Part shown: positions 12,793 through 18,301 of the stretch, piece by piece
Position numbering within the stretch: the stretch's first letter is position 1
Layout of the letters: each line of letters starts with the position of its first letter
Virus record (IMG/VR): IMGVR_UViG_3300013104_000077
Location: 1-22,406 of that record
Strand: one strand, 5' to 3'
Origin: a virus
DNA length: 22,406 nt
Translations under genes and position numbers: made by a program
Notes under the pieces: model-generated
Told to the model about the DNA's origin: nothing
The model's input: only the letters and a program-made list of their open reading frames with translations
The model's database searches: none

Positions 12793-12815
12793 CCACTGCC
12801 CACACTCGGATATAC
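12792..12815 (+). promoter_or_regulatory. Candidate phage RNA polymerase promoter, copy 2 (late)
   Basis: ACCACTGCCCACACTCG (12792-12808) is identical to 567-583. It begins one base after the T of the exonuclease stop region and precedes a 200-base noncoding stretch and the whole virion gene block. This is where T7-group phages place a late (class III) promoter. Transcription would start near 12809-12813. The last bases, CACACTCGG (12801-12809), also have a perfect 9-base complement at 12916-12924. Confidence 0.55.
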
Positions 12816-12981
12816 ACAACATATTGTGTCTGGTCCTCCGAGTTCACCCGATTGCACACGATGCAATAGGGCTGGTCTGCATCCCTGTTCTGCTTAACCG
12901 ACAGTTTCGGTAGTCCCGAGTGTGCAGCCGGGCACCCCTTCTGATCCCCCTGACCGCTACTGGTCAGGGGGATTTTTTTTT
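12810..12981 (+). ncRNA. Candidate structured small noncoding RNA between promoter element and terminator
   Basis: This stretch has no supported gene and can fold into successive hairpins. ACACAA (12814-12819) pairs with TTGTGT (12824-12829). CCC plus ATTGCA (12847-12856) pairs with TGCAAT plus GGG (12862-12871) across one G-A mismatch. ACCGA pairs with TCGGT around CAGTT (about 12897-12911), inside an outer stem of CTGCA with TGCAG. A 12-bp terminator stem closes the 3' end. With the promoter-like element just upstream, the predicted transcript is about 170 nt. This may be a true small RNA, or a leader/attenuator read through by the phage polymerase. The pairings are seen; the RNA itself is inferred. 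Confidence 0.5.
12944..12981 (+). terminator. Strong intrinsic terminator before the virion genes
   Basis: ATCCCCCTGACC (12944-12955) and GGTCAGGGGGAT (12962-12973) pair perfectly over 12 bp around loop GCTACT, followed by nine Ts (12973-12981). This is a textbook intrinsic terminator. It would stop transcripts arriving from the replication and lysis block, or cut the transcript of the promoter-like element at 12792 to about 170 nt. The first virion gene starts 12 bases after it. Confidence 0.95.
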
Positions 12982-12992
12982 CGAGGAGTCCC

Positions 12993-13223
12993 ATGCCTGC
13001 ACCCGCCACAAAGCCCGGCAAGCAGCGGGCCAATCTCCGCCGTCTGGTCGCCGCACACAGCGAGCTCGTTCTCGCCCTCGACCAGCTCTACCCCTCCCTG
13101 CCGCCGAGCCTTGATGACTCCGAGCGCCTGGTGTGGGCCAAGGCCGGCGAGCGCCGACTTGTCGACCACCTACTAACCCTACTGCGCGAGTCCAACGAGC
13201 GCGGCAACCTATTGGAGGACTGA
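12993..13223 (+). CDS. Hypothetical protein, first gene of the virion block
   Basis: This encodes 76 residues with a good ribosome binding site, GAGGAG at 12983-12988, directly after the terminator T run. The N-terminus is basic (MPAPATKPGKQRANLRRL); the rest is helical, with LVAAHSELVLALDQLYPSL and LVDHLLTLLRESNERGN. It lies where T7 has genes 7 to 7.7, several of which encode host-range or minor tail proteins. No family is recognised and no membrane segment is present. Confidence 0.75.
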   Translation: MPAPATKPGKQRANLRRLVAAHSELVLALDQLYPSLPPSLDDSERLVWAKAGERRLVDHLLTLLRESNERGNLLED

Positions 13224-13225
13224 CC

Positions 13226-13534
13226 ATGTGCTCAGCCCCGAAGATGCCAAAGCCGGACCCCGCAGCCGTGGCCGCGGCGAACAAGAAGCCGCAGTACCTA
13301 CGCAATCCCTGGCTCGACAGTCTGTCGATCAACGGGGCCGGCGCCGGTTCCGGCCGCAACGACCTGGTGATCGACCCCGGCACCCAGCCCCCGGCCAACC
13401 CGGTAGCTCCGCCTCCGGTGACCACGCTGCCGAACTACACCGGCCCGTATCAGAACATCGGTTTCAACAGTGGCTACAACGGCGGCACCAACCGCGGACG
13501 TGGCAACCCCAAGCTGATCGGGTTTGAGCGATGA
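13226..13534 (+). CDS. Hypothetical minor virion protein candidate (T7 gp7.3 position)
   Basis: This encodes 102 residues from ATG 13226, two bases after the previous stop, with TTGGAGG at about 13212-13218. The open frame extends upstream, but that part lies over the preceding gene. The protein is low complexity: a Lys/Pro/Ala N-terminus (MCSAPKMPKPDPAAVAAANKKP), then Gly-, Asn- and Pro-rich segments (INGAGAGSGRND, PPANPVAPPPVT, GFNSGYNGGTNRGRGNP). It should be largely disordered. T7 gp7.3, a small tail-assembly protein of similar size with a Gly-rich end, has the same position, so an analogous role is plausible but not shown. It overlaps the portal start (ATGA). Confidence 0.7.
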   Translation: MCSAPKMPKPDPAAVAAANKKPQYLRNPWLDSLSINGAGAGSGRNDLVIDPGTQPPANPVAPPPVTTLPNYTGPYQNIGFNSGYNGGTNRGRGNPKLIGFER

Positions 13535-15069
13535 GTGCCCAGTCCGACTATCAGACCCTCCAGAACAACCGAAGCTCCGTCCTCATCCGCGCCCGCGAAT
13601 GCTCCGCGCTGACGATCCCGGCCCTGCTTCCCCCGGAGGGCGCCAACGATTCCACCAGCCTGCCCACCCCGTTCCAGTCGGTGGGCGCCGAGGGCGTCAA
13701 CAACCTGGCGTCCAAGATTCTGTTTGCGCTGTTCCCGCCTGGTGTGGCCTTCGCCCGCCTGACGGTTCCGCCTCGGGTGGCTTCGGGTAACCCGAACACC
13801 CTGGCCGAAGTCCAGAAGGCGCTGGCGGTTCTCGAAGGTCGCATCATGGACAAGTTCGAGACCAGCGTGCTGCGTCCCGTCCTGTCCCACATCATTTCCC
13901 ACCTCATCGTGACCGGCAACCAGCTTGCCTACTTCAAGTCACCGACTGAGTTCGCCACCTACCGTCTCGATCAGTACGTGATCCGGCGCGACGCGATGGA
14001 CCACCCGATCGACGGCGTGGTCAAGCAGAGCGTTCACCCGAGCACGCTGTCCCCTGAGATCGCCGTGGCGTGCAAGGTCGACATGAAGGCCGACAAGTCC
14101 ATCGACATCTACACGCGCATCGAGTGGCGTGAAAAGAAGGTCGAGTCGTGGCAGGAAATCAATGAGATCGAAGTCCCCGAGAGTCGGGGAAGCTGGCCCG
14201 TCGACAAGTCACCTTGGATGGTGCTCCGCTGGAAGGCGGTTCCCGGCACGGACTACGGCCGCGGTCACGTCGAGGAATACCTCGGCGCCCTGACCTCGCT
14301 CGAAGGTCTGTCGCAGTCGATCGTCGAGTTCGCCGCGGTGGCCTCCAAGATCGTGTTCCTGGTCCACCCCAACTCCACCACGGATGTTGAGGAAGTGAAC
14401 CGCGCCGAGTCGGGCGAAGCCGTAACAGGCTCCAAGGCCGACATCGACACGCTCCAACTGGAGAAGTTCGCCGACTTCCAGGTGGCCGAGAAAGTGGTCG
14501 CCTCGCTGGAGAACCAGATCGCCCGTGCGTTCCTGTTGCGTTCCGCAATGACGCGTGACGCCGAGCGCGTGACCGCCGAGGAAATCCGTGCGATCGCCCA
14601 GGAGCTCGAAGACGTGCTCGGTGGTGTTTACACCGTCCAGGCCAACGAGCTGCAGCTTCCGCTGGTTCGCCGCCTGATGGCGGTGATGACCGCCAAGCAG
14701 GAACTGCCGGCGCTCCCGAAGGGCTCCGTCGATCCGATCATCATCTCCGGCTTCCAGGCGCTCGGCCGAAACCAGGCCCTCAGCAAGCTCCGTGGATTCA
14801 TCCAGGACTTCACCGGCCTACTCGGTCCACAGGCTCCGTCCTACCTCAAGCCTCTTGAGATTGGTACGAGGCTCGGTGTCGCGTGGGGCGTCGAGGGCTT
14901 GGGCGACATCATCAAGTCTCCGGACGAGGTTGCCCAGGATCAGCAGGCCGCGAAGAACGCCCAGATGCTGCAAACCATGATGGACAAAGGCACCGGCCCG
15001 ATGGCCAAAGCAATGGCAGAGCAAGGCAGCGGGGCTATCCCCGCGGCCGCTGCACAACCCCAACAGTAA
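13531..15069 (+). CDS. Head-tail connector / portal protein (T7 gp8-like)
   Basis: This encodes 512 residues (T7 gp8 has 536). Twelve copies form the ring through which DNA is packaged and ejected, and which starts procapsid assembly. Portal-family features of the podovirus type are present: RARECSALTIPALLPPEG near the N-terminus, FQSVGAEGVNNLASKILFALFPPG around residues 50-70, a middle segment MVLRWKAVPGTDYGRGHVEEYLGAL, and the crown helices AFLLRSAMTRDAERVTAEEIRAIAQELEDVLGGVYTVQANELQLPLVRRL near residues 330-380. The C-terminal 50 residues are Gln/Ala/Met-rich, as in the T7 tail. It is followed 12 bases later by the scaffold gene. Confidence 0.95.
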   Translation: MSAQSDYQTLQNNRSSVLIRARECSALTIPALLPPEGANDSTSLPTPFQSVGAEGVNNLASKILFALFPPGVAFARLTVPPRVASGNPNTLAEVQKALAVLEGRIMDKFETSVLRPVLSHIISHLIVTGNQLAYFKSPTEFATYRLDQYVIRRDAMDHPIDGVVKQSVHPSTLSPEIAVACKVDMKADKSIDIYTRIEWREKKVESWQEINEIEVPESRGSWPVDKSPWMVLRWKAVPGTDYGRGHVEEYLGALTSLEGLSQSIVEFAAVASKIVFLVHPNSTTDVEEVNRAESGEAVTGSKADIDTLQLEKFADFQVAEKVVASLENQIARAFLLRSAMTRDAERVTAEEIRAIAQELEDVLGGVYTVQANELQLPLVRRLMAVMTAKQELPALPKGSVDPIIISGFQALGRNQALSKLRGFIQDFTGLLGPQAPSYLKPLEIGTRLGVAWGVEGLGDIIKSPDEVAQDQQAAKNAQMLQTMMDKGTGPMAKAMAEQGSGAIPAAAAQPQQ

Positions 15070-15081
15070 CGAGGAGGTTAC

Positions 15082-15933
15082 ATGGCAAATGAAGTAGAAG
15101 CGCCGGCTCCGGGCACCCCGGAATACGACGCAGCGATGGCCGCCAAGGCCAAGGAAGGCGGCGTCACCACCGTCGACCACGACAACCCACCGGCCGAAGG
15201 CGCCGCCAACGAGAAGCCGGTCCGCCCCGATCACATCCCGGAAAAGTTCTGGGATGCCGAGAAGGGCGCGGTGAATGTCGAGGCGCTGGCCAAGTCCTAC
15301 ACGGAGCTGGAGAAGGTCCGCAGCAAGTCTGCGACCGAACCCACTGCCGAGGAAAAGGCTGCCGCCGAGAAGGCCGCGGCTGACGCCAAGGCTGCCGGTG
15401 GCGACGCTGGCGGTGAGGCTCTGCGAGCCAAGGCCGAACAGGAGTGGCGTGCCAACGGCACCCTCTCGGAGGAAACGTTCGCCGCCTACGAAAAGGCCGG
15501 CGTGACGCGTGCCCAGATCGACACCTACATCGAAGGTCAGGAAGCCCTGGCCCGAGAACGCGAGAGCGAAGCGTATGCGGTGGTCGGTGGCGAAGAGTCC
15601 TACAAGGCGATGCAGGCGTGGGCGAATGCCAACCTGACCCAGCCGGAGAAGGACGCCTACGACCGCGATGTGTTCGGCAAGGACAAGGCTGTGCGTGCAA
15701 ACGCCATCCGTGGCCTGGCCGCCCGCTACGCGCAGTCCGAAGGTTCGGACGGCAAGATGGTGGTTCCCAACAGTGATGGCGGGAAGCAGGCCGGTGAACA
15801 CTTCGGCTCGAAGGCCGAGATGATCGCCGCCATGCGTGATCCGAAGTACAAGACCTCCGCCACCTACCGCAACGAGGTAGCCCAGAAGATCGCCAACGCC
15901 GCCAAGGCAGGCGTCTATCTAGGCGTGAGCTGA
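15082..15933 (+). CDS. Capsid assembly scaffolding protein (T7 gp9-like)
   Basis: This encodes 283 residues (T7 gp9 has 307), with GAGGAGG (15070-15076) as ribosome binding site. It is the temporary internal scaffold of the procapsid, lost when DNA is packaged. The protein is acidic and Ala/Lys/Glu-rich, with mostly helical low-complexity parts (EEKAAAEKAAADAKAAGGDAGG). The recognisable motif is PEKFWDAEKGAVNVEALAKSYTELEK at residues about 52-77, common to phage scaffolds. The C-terminus (RDPKYKTSATYRNEVAQKIANA) is the probable capsid-binding helix, also typical. It lies between portal and capsid genes as in T7, but one extra gene separates it from the capsid. Confidence 0.92.
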   Translation: MANEVEAPAPGTPEYDAAMAAKAKEGGVTTVDHDNPPAEGAANEKPVRPDHIPEKFWDAEKGAVNVEALAKSYTELEKVRSKSATEPTAEEKAAAEKAAADAKAAGGDAGGEALRAKAEQEWRANGTLSEETFAAYEKAGVTRAQIDTYIEGQEALARERESEAYAVVGGEESYKAMQAWANANLTQPEKDAYDRDVFGKDKAVRANAIRGLAARYAQSEGSDGKMVVPNSDGGKQAGEHFGSKAEMIAAMRDPKYKTSATYRNEVAQKIANAAKAGVYLGVS

Positions 15934-15938
15934 TCCCC

Positions 15939-16271
15939 ATGCGGATTCCCAAGAGCTTCACCCTGGGACCCCACGAGATCAAGGTCCGCATCGTCTCCGA
16001 AAAGGAGATGACGAAGATCGACGCTGAATCCGAGCAGCCCTCGGAGGACGAGTACGGCCCTCCGTTTGGCCTGTTCGTCCGCGGCGAGAACGCTCTGTAC
16101 GTCCAAGAGGTGCGCAAGGGTTTCTGCAAGCAGCAGCAGCTCCACGCCTTCTGGCACGAATACTTCCACGCGTTGTTCTTCGCACTGAATCTGGACTTCG
16201 CCACCGACGAGGTGCTCGTTGACCAGTGTGGCCTGCTGATGCTGCAAGCACAGCAGACCATGAAGTATTGA
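15939..16271 (+). CDS. Zinc metallopeptidase-like protein (HExxH) between scaffold and capsid genes
   Basis: This encodes 110 residues. HAFWHEYFHALFFAL carries a zincin HExxH site (H73, E74, H77). DEVLVDQCGLLMLQ, about 14-20 residues later, offers E91 as third ligand, the spacing seen in small ImmA/IrrE- or SprT-like minimal zincins. The N-terminal half (SFTLGPHEIKVRIVS) looks like a beta sheet. Similar small HExxH proteins are scattered among phages with unknown targets. Its place inside the assembly block suggests a role in maturation, or simply late expression. T7 has no counterpart here. No strong ribosome binding site is seen; the start is five bases after the scaffold stop, so it is probably coupled. 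Confidence 0.78.
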   Translation: MRIPKSFTLGPHEIKVRIVSEKEMTKIDAESEQPSEDEYGPPFGLFVRGENALYVQEVRKGFCKQQQLHAFWHEYFHALFFALNLDFATDEVLVDQCGLLMLQAQQTMKY

Positions 16272-16342
16272 GCGCGTCCTCCTCCGCGCTCTCTGTGCGC
16301 CCCGAGCGTACTCCCGGCAGAGGTAAACCCTCCTGGCCGGGA
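16270..16342 (+). other. Two hairpins at the start of the noncoding region before the capsid gene
   Basis: GAGCGCG (16270-16276) pairs perfectly with CGCGCTC (16285-16291) around TCCTCCTC, beginning inside the stop codon of the zincin gene. TCCCGG (16312-16317) pairs with CCGGGA (16337-16342), with further pairing inside it (GAGG with CCTC around TAAAC). Neither is followed by a clear T run. They may be RNase processing or stability elements at the 5' end of the capsid transcript. Confidence 0.5.
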
Positions 16343-16350
16343 CCCTTTCC

Positions 16351-16422
16351 CACCGTTAGCTCAAGCGCAGAGCATCCCGACTGATCGGGAGAGATGCGGA
16401 CTCGACATCCGCACGGTGACCA
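16351..16422 (+). ncRNA. tRNA-like element (possible degenerate tRNA gene)
   Basis: The 72 bases fold as a cloverleaf. The acceptor is CACCGT (16351-16356) with ACGGTG (16413-16418), followed by A and CCA. TA sits at positions 8-9. The D stem is GCTC with GAGC around AAGCGCA. The anticodon stem is TCCCG with CGGGA around a six-base loop ACTGAT. The variable region is GAGAT, and the T stem is GCGGA with TCCGC around CTCGACA. All four stems pair without mismatch and the CCA end is encoded. It departs from a normal tRNA by a six-bp acceptor, a six-base anticodon loop, no GG in the D loop and C instead of T at position 54. It may be a decayed tRNA, a tRNA mimic, or a coincidental fold. Confidence 0.5.
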
Positions 16423-16575
16423 CTTTGTTTCACCCCATGCACCCGCGTGGGTCAGCTCCAGATGACAAAGCAGCTCAAGACGTCAAGCCCGCTACGGTGG
16501 ACAACTTCTCTGAACGACCTGTGCAGTCGGATGGGCACAAGAACCGTGTCCCCAACACTCTACAGTGAGTAAGAA
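16423..16575 (+). other. Remaining leader before the capsid gene, with possible 36-residue frame
   Basis: CTTTGT (16423-16428) can pair with ACAAAG (16465-16470), enclosing a small ACCC/GGGT hairpin. An open frame runs from ATG 16462 to TAA 16570-16572 (36 residues, basic, ending in TVSPTLYSE). It has no convincing ribosome binding site, so it is not called as a gene. It ends three bases before the capsid ATG, whose own ribosome binding site (GAGTAAG) is weak for such a highly made protein; coupling is possible. No copy of the 17-base promoter-like element is seen here, only a short ACCACT match at 16419-16424. Confidence 0.35.
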
Positions 16576-17595
16576 ATGGCAAATGCAACTCCCTCCCGCT
16601 TCGGCCAAATCCAAGGTGCCGGCGCGACCGATGCCCTGTGGCTCGACATCTTCGGTGGCGAAGTCCTGACGGCCTTCGAGACCAAGGTCCAGACCAAGGA
16701 CCGCATCCGCACCCGCACGATCACCGAAGGCAGGTCCGCCCGCTTCCCGGCGACCTTCAAGGCGCACACCCAGTACCACACTCCGGGTGTCGAAATCGCT
16801 GGTCAGACGATCCAGTCGAACGAAGTCACCGTCACCCTGGATGATCTGCTGATCTCCCCGGTGGAAATCTCCGAGATCGACGAGCTGAAATCGCACTTCG
16901 ATGTGCGCGCTCCCTACTCCGCCGAGTTGGGCAACTCGATGGCTCTGGCGTATGACCGCGTTGTCACCCAGTGCCTTCTGGCCGCTGCCCGCGGTGCCGC
17001 CTTGTTCGCCGATGATGACGCCGGTGGCGCCGTGATCGAGACCGACGTGGCTGCCGGCGCGAGCTTCTCCACCTCGGGTTCCGACCTGATCGACGGTGTG
17101 AACCTCGCCAAGCAGGCGTTGGACGAGAAGGACGTGCCCGTCGAGAACGGCGTGTCCGCTCTGTTCCTGCCGGCCCAGTGGTATCTGATGGCCCGCACGG
17201 ACCACAACATCAACCAGTTCTACGGTGGTCAGTCCACCCTGGCGCACCAGGTGCTCACCACGGTGAGCGACATCCAGATCGTCAAGTCGAACGCTCCGTT
17301 GTTCGGCAAGGACGTCACCCCGTATGACGCCGGCACCAACGCTGACGGCCTGGTTGGCGCTCCGTCCGGCAAGTACCAACTGCCGGCTGGCTTCGCCACG
17401 AAGTACCAGGGCGACAACACCAAGACGGTGGGTGTCGTGTGGACCGAGGCGGCGGCTGCGATGCTGCAGTTGATGGGCTTGAAGATGGAGTCCGAGTGGG
17501 ACGCCCGTCGTCAGGTGACCTTCATGCTGGCGAAGATGGCCATCGGTGCAGGTCCGCTGCGCAGCAAGTGCGCCATCGAACTCAAGACCGCGTAA
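16576..17595 (+). CDS. Major capsid protein (T7 gp10A-like)
   Basis: This encodes 339 residues (T7 gp10A has 345), HK97-fold shell protein. The N-terminal arm (NATPSRFGQIQGAGATDALWLDIFGGEVLTAFE) is typical of the T7 group. Further conserved segments are RSARFPATFKAHTQYHTPGVEI (residues about 54-75), VTVTLDDLLISPVEISEIDELKSHFDVR, and LPAQWYLMARTDHNINQFYGGQSTL near residue 200. The C-terminal KMESEWDARRQVTFMLAKMAIGAGPLRSKCAIEL also matches the family. No slippery sequence like that giving T7 gp10B is seen at the end. A structured leader precedes it and an intrinsic terminator follows it, as in T7. Confidence 0.97.
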   Translation: MANATPSRFGQIQGAGATDALWLDIFGGEVLTAFETKVQTKDRIRTRTITEGRSARFPATFKAHTQYHTPGVEIAGQTIQSNEVTVTLDDLLISPVEISEIDELKSHFDVRAPYSAELGNSMALAYDRVVTQCLLAAARGAALFADDDAGGAVIETDVAAGASFSTSGSDLIDGVNLAKQALDEKDVPVENGVSALFLPAQWYLMARTDHNINQFYGGQSTLAHQVLTTVSDIQIVKSNAPLFGKDVTPYDAGTNADGLVGAPSGKYQLPAGFATKYQGDNTKTVGVVWTEAAAAMLQLMGLKMESEWDARRQVTFMLAKMAIGAGPLRSKCAIELKTA

Positions 17596-17606
17596 GCGAA
17601 ACCCCA

Positions 17607-17641
17607 AAACCCATCCCGAGAAAATCGGGGTGGGTTTTTTT
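17607..17641 (+). terminator. Intrinsic terminator after the capsid gene (T7 T-phi analogue)
   Basis: AAACCCATCCCGA (17607-17619) pairs with TCGGGGTGGGTTT (17625-17637) over 13 bp with one T-G wobble, around loop GAAAA. The Ts at 17635-17641 complete it. T7 has its main polymerase terminator at the same map position, directly after gene 10. It should reduce, not abolish, transcription of the tail genes and so favour capsid over tail proteins. Confidence 0.93.
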
Positions 17642-17662
17642 CATCCAACCGGAGCACAACCA

Positions 17663-18289
17663 ATGGCCACCATTCCTCTCACCACGGCTCCCATGACGGA
17701 GCTGGACGGCGTGAACCTGTGCCTGATGGCCATCGGTGGCGCCCCTGTGAACGCCCTGGATACCCCAGGCAACAAGGACGCATCCATCGCGCGCCTGACC
17801 CTCAACAACACCTCGCGGGAAGTCCAGTCCAAGGGCTGGTTCTTCAACCACGAGTATTCCTATCCGCTCGCTGCCGATGCAACCACTGGCAAGATCGCCT
17901 TGCCGAGCAACTGCATCGCCCTGGCGACCGCCGATGAGAAGTACCGGGTGGTCGAGCGCGCCGGCTATCTCTACGACCTCGACAACCGCACCAACGTGTT
18001 CCCTCTGGGCACCACGGTGAATGTCGACATCACCTTCATGTTCAACTTCGAGGACCTCCCGCAGGTCGCCCGCACCTACAGCGGGCTGGCCGCCGCACAG
18101 ACCTTCCAGTCGAACACCGTTGGCGCCACCGATCTCAATGCGCTGATCGACGGACAGGTCACGAGGGCATATGCCCTCCTGGTGGCCGCCGACACGCGCT
18201 CGAAGCGCCCCAACGTCCTCACCTCAAACGCTCGAATCCTCCGGATGACCCGTCGTCACCGCGGCAGCTTCGACTTCGCTGACCGATAA
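17663..18289 (+). CDS. Tail tubular protein A (T7 gp11-like)
   Basis: This encodes 208 residues (T7 gp11 has 196). Twelve copies form the gatekeeper ring under the portal. The start is ATG 17663 with CGGAG at 17651-17655. The frame is open back to 17546, but that would read through the terminator and the capsid end. Family features: MTELDGVNLCLMAIGGAPVNALD at residues about 11-33, ARLTLNNTSREVQSKGWFFNHEYSYPL, and LPSNCIALATADEKYRVVERAGYLYDLDNRTNVF. The order N-x-C-L-x-x-I-G and GW-F-N is highly typical. It is followed after 12 bases by the tubular B gene. Confidence 0.95.
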   Translation: MATIPLTTAPMTELDGVNLCLMAIGGAPVNALDTPGNKDASIARLTLNNTSREVQSKGWFFNHEYSYPLAADATTGKIALPSNCIALATADEKYRVVERAGYLYDLDNRTNVFPLGTTVNVDITFMFNFEDLPQVARTYSGLAAAQTFQSNTVGATDLNALIDGQVTRAYALLVAADTRSKRPNVLTSNARILRMTRRHRGSFDFADR

Positions 18290-18301
18290 CAGGAGGCCCC
18301 T

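Noticed and set aside
12811-12925. A conventional tRNA in the noncoding region before the virion genes
   Set aside because: The hairpins do not give a D arm, an anticodon arm and a T arm in order, and no TTCGA-type loop is present. A structured RNA of another kind fits better.
16417-16424. Third copy of the promoter-like element before the capsid gene
   Set aside because: Only TGACCACT matches; the CACACTCG core is missing, so it is treated as chance or part of the tRNA-like 3' end.
16492-17607. 371-codon minus-strand open frame opposite the capsid gene
   Set aside because: It has the same GC-bias effect; its composition is unlike a real protein, and it covers the capsid gene and the terminator.
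17546-17662. Upstream extension of tail tubular A into the capsid gene, or a capsid frameshift fusion like T7 gp10B
   Set aside because: The extension would read through the intrinsic terminator stem and has no ribosome binding site. No slippery heptamer lies at the capsid end, and the frame needed is +1, not the -1 used in T7.
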